Assembly: GCA_023336205.1 (NCBI GenBank)
Contig: JALQCR010000001.1
Coordinates: 248,001 to 312,000, forward strand
DNA: 64,000 bases
Origin: Pseudanabaena sp. Salubria-1
GTDB taxonomy: Bacteria; Cyanobacteriota; Cyanobacteriia; Pseudanabaenales; Pseudanabaenaceae
Reading direction: 5' to 3'
Part shown: positions 1-7,240 of the stretch, in pieces
Position numbering within the stretch: the stretch's first letter is position 1
How the letters are laid out: each line of letters begins with the position of its first letter
Program-made: the position numbers and the translations under genes
The notes under the pieces: model-generated
What the model saw: the letters and a program-made list of their open reading frames with translations, nothing else
Databases searched by the model: none
What the model was told of the DNA's origin: nothing

Positions 1-954
1 GCGCGAGACTGTTTAGGGGTACTTCCCAATATCCAAGGATTTGTCCCGATTGGTTCTTTGGTAGCCGATATTGGTTGCGATCGCACCTGCGATTTTTGCA
101 TGACACCGACCTACGGCACTGGCTATCGAAGAATGACCCCAGAAACAGCTCTCAAATGGTTGGCGATTCAAAAAGAGGCGGGGGCTGTTTCGATCAATAT
201 TGGTTCCGATCAATTCCTTGCCCGTGGACTCTTTCCTGGAGGTCGAGATGAGATTCTCAAAATTACCAATGGGGCACGGGAGATGGGAATTTCGCTCATG
301 TGGCCGAATGGTTTGGAATTGCGGAAAACGACGCTTGGCTCTGGGCGTAATTACGAAAACACCGACCTCAGACCAGACGAAGAACTGATTACAGCCCTGT
401 TTGGCTGGGATGGTAAGGTCGGTTGTCCTTTAGCCTATATCCCTGCTGAACGTCCTGTTTTTGGGCGAGAAGCCTACAAGAAACTCCTGCCCTGGCAAGA
501 GCATCGTACCTTGATGAGATCTGTCGTCAGAACAGGTGTACCTGTCATCGCTTATGGCATCATTATCGGGCTACCCGATGATGACCATGATGACTTGTTA
601 CGTCTTGAGGAAGCGATCTCGGAACTCGTGGATGAATTGGTAGAGATTAACCCTAAAGTCGAGTTCCAAATCGCTTGCTACAGCATTGCTCCTCTGCCTG
701 GAACTCCACAATCCCATAACTTACGCAAGTTAGGTTTGTTACAGTTTGAAGATGCCTGCGTTTGGGGGGGGCTATGGACACCAACTTGCAATACGCATCA
801 TCTTAGCTACGAGCAGGTTTCCGATTGGCAAATTCGCCTATCTAAGATTCGCAGATCAGCCTCTGAATTTACTAACTATAGCGGTGAATATTCAGGGTTA
901 GTGGGTACAGCTTCCTCCAACGACTCAAAAATTGCATTGGCGAATTTTGGGTAA
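1..954 (+). CDS. Radical SAM protein, 5' truncated by window edge
   Basis: The frame is open from base 1 to the TAA at 952-954, so the N-terminus lies outside the window. The visible 317 residues contain the radical SAM cluster motif C-x3-C-x2-C (CDRTCDFC, around residue 25), which binds the [4Fe-4S] cluster that cleaves S-adenosylmethionine. The later IIIGLPDDDHDDLLRLEEAI segment fits the TIM-barrel half of B12-binding/radical SAM proteins. A TTG at 58-60 could be taken as a start, but coding continues upstream without a stop, so that would be artificial. Substrate is unknown. The missing N-terminal part may hold a cobalamin-binding domain, which is inference only. Confidence 0.85.
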   Translation, partial: ARDCLGVLPNIQGFVPIGSLVADIGCDRTCDFCMTPTYGTGYRRMTPETALKWLAIQKEAGAVSINIGSDQFLARGLFPGGRDEILKITNGAREMGISLMWPNGLELRKTTLGSGRNYENTDLRPDEELITALFGWDGKVGCPLAYIPAERPVFGREAYKKLLPWQEHRTLMRSVVRTGVPVIAYGIIIGLPDDDHDDLLRLEEAISELVDELVEINPKVEFQIACYSIAPLPGTPQSHNLRKLGLLQFEDACVWGGLWTPTCNTHHLSYEQVSDWQIRLSKIRRSASEFTNYSGEYSGLVGTASSNDSKIALANFG

Positions 955-963
955 ACACGATAG

Positions 964-1122
964 CTAACAACGCAGTGGAGCGGACGAATTAAGTTTTCTC
1001 GCTGCGTTTCAATCATATCTGTAGTCGCTCACTTTTGTCGTTATACCTAAGCCCGATAAGTCCGTTGAAGTTGTCTGTTTCTATCGGAGATTAGAATGTT
1101 CGGCTGCGTTGTTAAGTCCCAA
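964..1122. other. Gene-free segment with imperfect inverted repeats, attC-like
   Basis: This is most of a 390-base gap. TAACAACGCAGTGGAGCGGAC near 964 partly mirrors GTCGCTCAC...GTCGTTATAC near 1025-1049, and also mirrors CGGCTGCGTTGTTA near 1105-1117. The arm GTGGAGCGGAC against GTGAGCGAC leaves unpaired G residues, as the extrahelical bases of integron attC sites do, and the outer AAC/GTT triplets fit. No integrase gene is visible. A degenerate copy of the HIP1-bounded repeat sits at 1148-1196. Nothing else is seen up to 1344. Confidence 0.25.
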
Positions 1123-1344
1123 AAGGCGATCTCACTACAGCAAACATACAATTGATCGGCGATCGCCTATAAATCACCGCTCACAGTATTAGCGATCTGG
1201 TTTGTCTGATTTTGAAGATTTCTAACGCTATAATAAAATTTCTGTCATTAGAGCATTGCACATACGATTTAGTTGCCTATAGAGTCTTCAAACTTTGAAA
1301 GCTTCTAATTGTAACAATCAAGAATATACACAAGGGTAGCAAAT

Positions 1345-1584
1345 ATGATTACTCAAACAATGGTGCAACCTTCTTTCTGGATAGAGGTTGGTATTCAAAT
1401 CCAAAAGATAAGAGGGCTTAACCTTTTTAAATTCAATGATGATCTTCAATTGCGCCTCGAAATCCTTATCGAGCGAAAAAAAAATAACATCCTCACTCTA
1501 GAGGAAAGTGCTGAGCTTGCTGGCATTACTGAACTTGATCGTATTTTCACACTTATGAATGCTCGAATTATTGCCGAGTCATGA
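1345..1584 (+). CDS. Small protein of unknown function upstream of HNH remnant
   Basis: A 79-residue protein preceded by a GGGTAG element eight bases before ATG. It is predicted soluble and mostly helical (QLRLEILIERKKNN, LTLEESAELAGITELDRIF). I do not recognise a named domain. Its stop overlaps the ATG of the HNH remnant that follows (ATGA), so the two were translationally coupled. Small proteins of this kind often precede HNH endonuclease genes in cyanobacteria, as far as I recall, which would make it a partner or antitoxin-like regulator; that role is inference. Confidence 0.6.
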   Translation: MITQTMVQPSFWIEVGIQIQKIRGLNLFKFNDDLQLRLEILIERKKNNILTLEESAELAGITELDRIFTLMNARIIAES

Positions 1585-1741
1585 CCATCAGTTTCGCCAG
1601 TCGTCAACGCATCCGCGATCGAGCTAATTTTCTATGCGAGTTATGAACGATGAGCGTCATGATGATGGTGCTATTCAGCGTGCGCGTCGTTTCTGGATTC
1701 GTGGCGGCTGGCATCCACCTACCGATGATCCTCAACAGTAA
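1581..1741 (+). pseudogene. HNH endonuclease remnant with internal deletion
   Basis: The first 21 codons (MTISFASRQRIRDRANFLCE) match the start of cyanobacterial HNH endonucleases, where the next residues should be the first zinc ligands and the HNH core. Instead a TGA follows, and from 1643 another frame gives 32 residues, including RRFWIRGGWHPP, which is the usual C-terminus of the same family. The ~300 bases encoding the catalytic HNH centre are therefore missing and the frames no longer agree. The ATGA overlap with the upstream gene is retained. No nuclease can be made. Confidence 0.75.
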
Positions 1742-1758
1742 CCTATTGAGAACGTTGA

Positions 1759-2490
1759 AGCGATCGCCACATAAATCACGACTTACAGTAATAGCGATCA
1801 TCTATAGCAAACCCTTTAGCAGATAGACAATTGAGGCGCTCACCTAGAAATCATGACTCACGGTACTAGCGATCGCCTTGAGAAGATAGATGTTGAGGCG
1901 ATCGCCTAGAAGTCATGACTCATGGTAATAGCGATCGCCTTTAGGAGATAGATTGTTGATGTGATCGCCTAGAAATCACGACTCACAGTAATAGCGATCG
2001 GCTTTAGAAGATAGATTGTTGATGCGATCGCCTAGAAATCAAGACTCATAGTAATAGCGATCGGCTTTAGCAAACCTTTAGAAAATATATCGTTGAAGCG
2101 ATCGCCTAGAAATCATGACTCATGGTAATAGCGATCGCCTTTAGAAATAGATTGTTGAGGCGATCGCCTAGAAATCATGACTCATGGTAATAGCGATCGC
2201 CTTTAGGAGATAGATTGTTGGTGCGATCGCCTAGAAATCATGACTCATGGTAATAGCGATCGCCTTTAGGAGATAGATTGTTGATGCGATCGCCTAAAAT
2301 CACGACTGATAGTAATAGCGATCGCATTGTCTAAATGGAAGATGGTAAGCTCGTTCCCAATATTGAAACTGGTCATTAATTAATGGCGATCGCCTAGAAA
2401 TCATGACTCACGGTAATATCGATCGCCTTTAGGAGATAGATTGTTGAGGCGATCGCCTAGAAATCACAACTCATAAGAATAGCGATCGCC
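1759..2490. repeat. Tandem array of ~62-bp HIP1-bounded repeats (about 12 units)
   Basis: Each unit reads GCGATCGCCTAGAAATCATG, then ACTCATGGTAATAGCGATCG, then a CCTTTAGGAGATAGATTGTT-type linker into the next unit. A unit therefore holds two HIP1 palindromes around the small palindrome ATGACTCAT. Units start near 1760, 1836, 1896, 1961, 2022, 2098, 2159, 2221, 2284, 2384 and 2448, 60-75 bases apart, with scattered substitutions and one ~40-base insert. There are no unique spacers and no open frame. Single or paired copies lie at 1148, 3049-3304, 5221-5296 and 7151-7190, so the unit is dispersed as well as tandem. Confidence 0.85.
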
Positions 2491-2510
2491 TTTCTCAAAA
2501 TCCCTCCTAG

Positions 2511-2835
2511 TTATTCTTCATCTTCTTCGGAATCAAATCCTAACCATACGAGTAAGACATCTTCTAAGTCTTCCATTTGCTCTGATGTTAGCTCTCCCAG
2601 TTTGCGTAAAAGTTTAGCATGAGGGATTGTGATGAGATTTTGCACATCAAAAGCGCCTTCTCGTAAAAATTTAGTTTTCACTTTCACTTCAAATCTGGAA
2701 TCGCGTAAACTTGTTGTATGTGGAACTAGGGTGATCCCTATCTAGTGCTGGGATGCTAACAACTAAACATGGTCTGACTTTGGCGACATAGCCAAGATCG
2801 ACTAGCCAAACTTCTCCACGATAGGGGCTATTCAT
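2511..2835 (-). pseudogene. PemK/MazF-type toxin, frameshifted
   Basis: The frame begins at 2835 with MNSPYRGEVWLVDLGYVAKV and RPCLVVSIPALDRD, the typical N-terminal beta-barrel of PemK/MazF endoribonucleases. It then runs into TGA. A second frame starting about 30 codons in restores ITLVPHTTSLRDSRFEVKV and continues to a natural C-terminus, LLVWLGFDSEEDEE, with stop at 2511. A small indel near 2740 (after ALDR) explains both halves. The start overlaps the antitoxin stop by 8 bases. Both halves of the fold are recognisable, so the lesion is probably recent. Confidence 0.75.
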
Positions 2836-3019
2836 AAGCTAATTCTTCTTCCTCTAGTGTTAGGAAAATATCCTCGGCATTCAGCGTTAATTCTTCGTCA
2901 GATAATGGTTCAAAGTCTAAATAAACTGTACGCCTCAGAATTTCTGACAATAAATCTAATCTTTCTGAGTACGTTAGGTTGTCAAAGGTGTTTAGAAGCT
3001 CTTGTACTACAGCAGTCAT
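2828..3019 (-). CDS. Antitoxin of a PemK/MazF-type TA locus
   Basis: A 63-residue acidic protein (MTAVVQELLNTFDNLTYSER at the start) resembling short addiction-module components that precede PemK-like toxins. Helical N-terminus, acidic tail (LTLEEEELAYE). It is the first gene of a minus-strand pair, and its last eight bases overlap the toxin start. Because the toxin is frameshifted, the antitoxin is kept without a functional partner here. Family assignment rests on context and size more than on motif. Confidence 0.65.
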   Translation of the reverse strand: MTAVVQELLNTFDNLTYSERLDLLSEILRRTVYLDFEPLSDEELTLNAEDIFLTLEEEELAYE

Positions 3020-3048
3020 AGCTTTATTCCTTAAGTTATGTTTTATAG

Positions 3049-3304
3049 ATTAACACGATCGCCACTTTACAAAAATCAAACAGCGATCGCATCGCAATAC
3101 AGCAAAATCTACAATTGATCGGCGATCGCCTAGAAATCATGACTCACGGTAATAGCGATCGCCTTTAGAAGATAGATGTTGGAGCGATCGCCTAGAAATC
3201 ATGACTCACGGTAATAGCGATCGCATTGTCTATATGGAAGATGGTAAGCTCGTTCCCAATATTGAAACTGGTCATTAATTAATGGCGATCGCCTAAAATC
3301 ACAA
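3049..3304. repeat. Two HIP1-bounded repeat units plus a duplicated 80-bp segment
   Basis: Fills the 314-base gap between the antitoxin and the DUF4276 gene. Repeat units lie at about 3122-3184 and 3184-3225. Bases 3215-3294 duplicate 2316-2395 with a single visible difference. That segment contains a short frame MEDGKLVPNIETGH and may be a gene tail captured in the repeat. No promoter was recognised. Confidence 0.75.
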
Positions 3305-3333
3305 TTATTTTGGACTAGAGATTAGCAATATTT

Positions 3334-3903
3334 TTATAGCGATCGCAGGAATTTGACTAGCTCCCTAAATGATGAGCAATACCTAGAGCATTCAACCATA
3401 TCCAGCTTTTTAGCTAATTCAGCATTTCTGTTAGTCCCATAACTTGGCTTTCCATTTTTCCCAATTGATAACTTTTTAAGAGCCTCTTTTGGGCTTTTAA
3501 TTTGGTGAGGGTTTGGATTTGCTTTCCATTTTTCGCCACCAATCTCTTTGATAATCTTTGAATCAGACCAAAACCAAGCCTCTAATTCTTCAATGGGAAT
3601 ACAGATATGTTTGCTAAAGCTATTCACCACAGAAAATAATGGTTCTAACTCTGATCGTAATGTTGCCTCATCTTTAAGGGAACCATTTGGAGAACGATCC
3701 AAATCCTGAACAACAATAAAAACATTACAACCTTTGTTAAAAAGAACTTTAAGCTCCCTTGAAAGTTTCTTTTTGGCAACAGATCCCCCAGATGTCCATT
3801 TTTTTATTGTTACATTTGAGTCAAGCACACGATGAATAATTTCTCGAACTGCATCCCAGTCCGTATCATCTTCGGTAATTAAACCTATTTTAATGTTACT
3901 CAT
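3334..3903 (-). CDS. DUF4276 / TOPRIM-like protein, partner of the upstream ATPase
   Basis: About 189 residues. Spaced acidic motifs are visible: LITEDDTDWDAV near the N-terminus, IVVQDLDRS in the middle and ICIPIEELEAWFW after it, the pattern of the DUF4276 family and close to the metal-binding E...DxD arrangement of TOPRIM nucleases. I place the start at the ATG at 3901-3903 (MSNIKIG), which overlaps the ATPase stop by 8 bases; a GTG at 3915 would add four residues. The coupling to an AAA/OLD-type ATPase points to a two-component nuclease/ATPase module such as AbiL- or PARIS-like defence systems. Nuclease activity and target are inferred. Confidence 0.7.
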   Translation of the reverse strand: MSNIKIGLITEDDTDWDAVREIIHRVLDSNVTIKKWTSGGSVAKKKLSRELKVLFNKGCNVFIVVQDLDRSPNGSLKDEATLRSELEPLFSVVNSFSKHICIPIEELEAWFWSDSKIIKEIGGEKWKANPNPHQIKSPKEALKKLSIGKNGKPSYGTNRNAELAKKLDMVECSRYCSSFRELVKFLRSL

Positions 3904-5140
3904 CGAGAATACCACTGTAAATCCATTCCCCTAAGTTACCTTCTTCGGAAAGGTATTCAATAATGTTGTGAATATCGTCTTCAGCTAATTTCTGTACGAA
4001 TGTTTGCCCATCTTTACGGTGAACTAGATTTATTCTTTCTGGTCTTGTCCATGAAACTACTTGTGGAGAATGCGTTGAAACAATTAAATTTTCTCCATAA
4101 GTGTAAGTCTCGATCTCATTGAGTAGCTTAGATAACATAGCAGGGTGAATTTGAGTTTCAGGCTCCTCAATTATTATTGTTAAACTGGGATTTGAAGCAA
4201 TTATTTCTATAAGAATCGACAATACCCTAAGTGTTCCATCGGATAGTAATCCTATATTAACTCTATCTAACTGCACAGAAAAGATATACTCTCTGTCTTC
4301 ACTTTCAACTTTTTCTTTGAAACCTTCACTTAAGATGAATTTCTGGACAGTTATTTTCTCCCCAAGCTCAATTCGCTGACAAATACTTTCAAGTTCGTCA
4401 AATTCACTCATCTGCATACGATGTATTCTTAGAGTTAGGTTATCAGCTAATTCTAAAAGACCATTAATGGTATTTATAGATACACCTTCGTGTGGTGACA
4501 CTTTTAGTAAAGAATCCCTACGACCAGACGTTTGCCTAACAGGGGTCTTATTAATTACATGAATGCCTGTCAGGACTGTATTGATCCAATACATCTCTTT
4601 AGGAATATTTAAGGATGCGTTGTCAACATAATTTGTCTGTCTAACAGAATGTATACTGCCCCAAAAAGTGCCAGTTGAACCGTCTGTTTTTTTGAAACTT
4701 GTTAATCCATGTTTTGTTTCCCATATAGTTTCATTATCTCCATCAGCATAATGACAATGCTCATTCCACAACAAATCTTCTCCTTCCAAGTTATCGCTTG
4801 TAAATGTGTCTATGTTTATACTTTGGTTGGATTTAGGTGTTGGTACAAGTTCATACTTATATGTTAGACAACGGGCGGTCGGGGTCAAAATTTTGACTTC
4901 TAATATTTTGGGAATACTGTCGCTGCTGTTGTATGGAACTCGGTTGGATTTACCAACAGCACATAATGCGATCGCCTGAAGTCCTTCAATAATTGCTGAT
5001 TTCCCAGATCCATTGCGACCAACTAATACTGCAACACCATCGTGTAAAGACACAGTAACTCGACCACCCAAAACAGACCAACCGTCAAGGGTAAATGATA
5101 AAAGGCGAGGCTGATTTGTGCTGGAATCTAGGTTAGACAA
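3896..5140 (-). CDS. AAA family (OLD/AAA_21-type) ATPase
   Basis: A 414-residue ABC-like ATPase. Walker A GRNGSGKS near residue 41, signature-like LLSDGTLR near residue 298, Walker B IIIEEPETQIHP near residue 325 and the H-loop STHSPQV near residue 356 are all present, and the middle region (about 70-290) is long and variable. This order is typical of OLD-like and AAA_21 ATPases found in phage-defence operons and TOPRIM-fusion nucleases. Here the TOPRIM-like part is a separate overlapping downstream gene. The gene is AT-rich with a single GCGATCGC in 1.2 kb, fewer than in neighbouring housekeeping genes, which suggests later acquisition. The start follows a long gap and is not well supported by a ribosome-binding site. 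Confidence 0.8.
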   Translation of the reverse strand: MSNLDSSTNQPRLLSFTLDGWSVLGGRVTVSLHDGVAVLVGRNGSGKSAIIEGLQAIALCAVGKSNRVPYNSSDSIPKILEVKILTPTARCLTYKYELVPTPKSNQSINIDTFTSDNLEGEDLLWNEHCHYADGDNETIWETKHGLTSFKKTDGSTGTFWGSIHSVRQTNYVDNASLNIPKEMYWINTVLTGIHVINKTPVRQTSGRRDSLLKVSPHEGVSINTINGLLELADNLTLRIHRMQMSEFDELESICQRIELGEKITVQKFILSEGFKEKVESEDREYIFSVQLDRVNIGLLSDGTLRVLSILIEIIASNPSLTIIIEEPETQIHPAMLSKLLNEIETYTYGENLIVSTHSPQVVSWTRPERINLVHRKDGQTFVQKLAEDDIHNIIEYLSEEGNLGEWIYSGILDE

Positions 5141-5220
5141 AATAAAGATCCTTTTCCAATACTAATCGTCTTAATAAATTCTAGTTGAATATGTCTAAGT
5201 CTGCCACAAACAAAACAACA

Positions 5221-5296
5221 GCGATCGCCTCAATTTTTCGACTCACACCATCAATGCGATCGCCTAGGAATCATGGATTACAGTAATGGCGATCGC
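5221..5296. repeat. Dispersed copy of the HIP1-bounded repeat
   Basis: Two degenerate half-units (GCGATCGCCTCAATTTTTCG and ATGCGATCGCCTAGGAATCA) followed by GTAATGGCGATCGC, matching the array at 1759-2490. It lies between the ATPase gene and the end of the XRE regulator. Confidence 0.6.
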
Positions 5297-5309
5297 TTAC
5301 AGTAAAACC

Positions 5310-6146
5310 CTAAATTGGACTTTCCTTTTTCCAATCGTTTTCAGTCTCCACATCCGCTGGAAAGAAACATTCAATTCTAATTTCCTGAAGAGTGATGTCG
5401 TAGGGAGTGCCAAGAGTTGCGATCGTTGAGAAAAACTGCCAATTTAGATTGCTTTTCTTTAAATGCATAGTAAGCAGCAAAGTATGCTGCTCAGAGTGAC
5501 TTGAGGTATTCCACAATTCGGAAGCATCAGGATAACTTAGGAGTTCATTAAACAATAAAGCTGACTGTTCGCTCTCAATCGATGAATTAGCTTCACGATA
5601 TGTTCGCTGAAGTAAATGCCTAGCAACTTCTTCCCAATTAACAATAAAGGGACGTAGACCCTGAGGATCGAAAACAACGCGCATCAAATTGATTTTCCCA
5701 TCAATATAGAATAGGCTTTGGAGCTTATCTGGATCGATGAAAGTACTCAACAGTCGAGCAGAGCCTTGGTTGGTCAGAAGTAAATTCCAATAGCGATCGA
5801 TGACGATTGCTGGATAAGGTTCTTGTTGGTGCAACATAAAATTAATTGCTTTGCAAACTGATGTCATTTCAGGAGCCGACAAATCGGTCTCCGAATGAAT
5901 AGGTGCAAAGCCAGCTGAACTGAGCATTAGATTTTGATGCCTAAGAGGAATTTCTAAAACAGTCGCTAGTTGCAATACCATCTCCTGACTAGGTTTTGCT
6001 CGTCCTGATTCCAAGAAACTAATGTGACGCTGGGAGACTTGGCTGACGAGGGCAAGATCGAGCTGGCTAAGACTACGGCGATCGCGCCATTGCTTCAGTA
6101 TGATCCCAAAGGAATTTGGTTGAGGTGCGCTAACTCGCAGCTGCAT
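5310..6146 (-). CDS. XRE-family regulator with MmyB-like ligand-binding domain
   Basis: I place the start at 6144-6146 (MQLRVSAPQPNSFG), giving about 278 residues; an upstream in-frame start would add 30 poorly conserved residues. Residues ~10-70 form a helix-turn-helix (LSQLDLALVSQVSQRHISFL, ESGRAKPS). The rest matches the MmyB-like ligand-binding region seen in XRE regulators: AIVIDRYWNLLLTN and LFNELLSYPDASELW are typical. Such regulators usually control a divergent neighbour and sense a small hydrophobic ligand. Here the divergent neighbours are two small membrane proteins starting at 6285, and the 138-base gap probably holds the operator. Confidence 0.85.
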   Translation of the reverse strand: MQLRVSAPQPNSFGIILKQWRDRRSLSQLDLALVSQVSQRHISFLESGRAKPSQEMVLQLATVLEIPLRHQNLMLSSAGFAPIHSETDLSAPEMTSVCKAINFMLHQQEPYPAIVIDRYWNLLLTNQGSARLLSTFIDPDKLQSLFYIDGKINLMRVVFDPQGLRPFIVNWEEVARHLLQRTYREANSSIESEQSALLFNELLSYPDASELWNTSSHSEQHTLLLTMHLKKSNLNWQFFSTIATLGTPYDITLQEIRIECFFPADVETENDWKKESPI

Positions 6147-6284
6147 AGTAAATCTTTCAGAAAAATGAGTTTGATTACCTGTGAGGTAATTGCTTTGATT
6201 ATCTCTGTTTGTCAAGATGATGGCAAGCACACACATGCGTATGTCTTCTATTCGGTTGATTCGGCTAATAAGAGTAATAACAAC

Positions 6285-6722
6285 ATGACCTTACCTAGTT
6301 CTTTTCTAATTCCTTCTGAGTCGCTGTTACCTACTATCGCCGCTGCATTTTTCTTAATATTCTCCATATATATTCTTGTTAAAGATGAGCAATCTGTGAA
6401 GAACAGTTGGATATTTCCTGCTGCGCTATCGATTTTGTTCTTGCTTTTTTCTTTGAAAGCGATCGCATCAGAAGGACTGTCGGGAGTTTGGTTTGAACAT
6501 ACTCGCGATTTGTGGGGTAATCAGATTTGGTTCGACCTTCTCTTGGGAATTGGTATTGGGTGGTACTTGATCGTACCGCAAGCAAAATCATTAGAGATGC
6601 GTGTAAACCTTTGGCTAGTGATCATTGTTTGCACTGGCTGTATTGGGTTCTTAGCGATGATTGCACGCCTAATATACTTACGGGATTGTTCTGAGAAGCA
6701 TGAGCAGTTGTCGAACAACTAG
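6285..6722 (+). CDS. Small membrane protein (four predicted segments)
   Basis: I choose the ATG at 6285; a longer frame from 6024 would run antisense through the regulator and is not credible. The 145-residue product has hydrophobic segments near residues 15-33 (PTIAAAFFLIFSIYILV), 43-62, 84-101 and 108-130, with a charged tail. No family is recognised. The leader AAGAGTAATAACAAC before ATGACCTTA is nearly repeated before the next gene (AAGAGTAACAACAACATGAC). The shared leader and divergent XRE regulator suggest one regulatory unit. Confidence 0.65.
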   Translation: MTLPSSFLIPSESLLPTIAAAFFLIFSIYILVKDEQSVKNSWIFPAALSILFLLFSLKAIASEGLSGVWFEHTRDLWGNQIWFDLLLGIGIGWYLIVPQAKSLEMRVNLWLVIIVCTGCIGFLAMIARLIYLRDCSEKHEQLSNN

Positions 6723-6777
6723 ATTTTAGGGAGGGATCTCAACACTATTTTTTTTAACCAACAAGAGTAACAACAAC

Positions 6778-7119
6778 ATGACATTACTTCGCGCTTTTTT
6801 AATCATTGCTACGCTGATAATCTATGCCGTGTCAATTTATGTTATTGCCACAATGGGCATTAACTATCCAGCGGTCTTTTTAAGTGACATGTTAAAGCTT
6901 GACTGGCGATCGCAGTTCAACACAGATCTTTTGATTGCTCTATGCCTATTCTTTATTTGGGTTGCATGGCGAGAGGGATTTACCATCAAGGGATTTCTAT
7001 TCGGCTTTCTGTTCATGAACTTGGGTTTTATGTTCGGATGTCCTTATTTGCTATTCGCGACATATAAGGCAAATGGCAATATCAAGGCTTTGCTATTAGG
7101 TGTTCATGCTGATAAGTGA
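6778..7119 (+). CDS. Small membrane protein (three predicted segments)
   Basis: A 113-residue protein: hydrophobic stretches at residues 4-26 (LRAFLIIATLIIYAVSIYVI), 50-64 (LLIALCLFFIWVAW) and 71-95 (GFLFGFLFMNLGFMFGCPYLL). It starts with MTL and has the same AACAACATGAC leader as the previous gene, 55 bases upstream, so the pair is probably cotranscribed. I do not recognise the family. A GC-poor spacer with a repeat remnant follows. Confidence 0.65.
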   Translation: MTLLRAFLIIATLIIYAVSIYVIATMGINYPAVFLSDMLKLDWRSQFNTDLLIALCLFFIWVAWREGFTIKGFLFGFLFMNLGFMFGCPYLLFATYKANGNIKALLLGVHADK

Positions 7120-7150
7120 AAGATGTTGAGGGTAAGAAGAAATCGTTTAA

Positions 7151-7190
7151 AGCGATCTCCTAGAAATCACGACTCACAGAAATAGATCGG
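7151..7190. repeat. Degenerate single HIP1-bounded repeat unit
   Basis: AGCGATCTCCTAGAAATCAC followed by GACTCACAGAAATAGATCGG matches the unit of the 1759-2490 array, with both HIP1 sites decayed by point changes. It separates the membrane-protein pair from the SWIM gene. Confidence 0.6.
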
Positions 7191-7240
7191 CTCCAAAAAT
7201 GCAGCGATTGGTTTATTCTTGATTAAGAGTCGGTGTTTGT

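Noticed and set aside
1759..2490. CRISPR array
   Set aside because: Units are contiguous ~62-bp repeats whose intervening parts are also conserved. There are no unique spacers and no cas genes.
6024..6284. N-terminal extension of the membrane protein at 6285
   Set aside because: It would run antisense through the conserved helix-turn-helix of the XRE regulator, and it is not hydrophobic or family-like. ATG 6285 is a better start.
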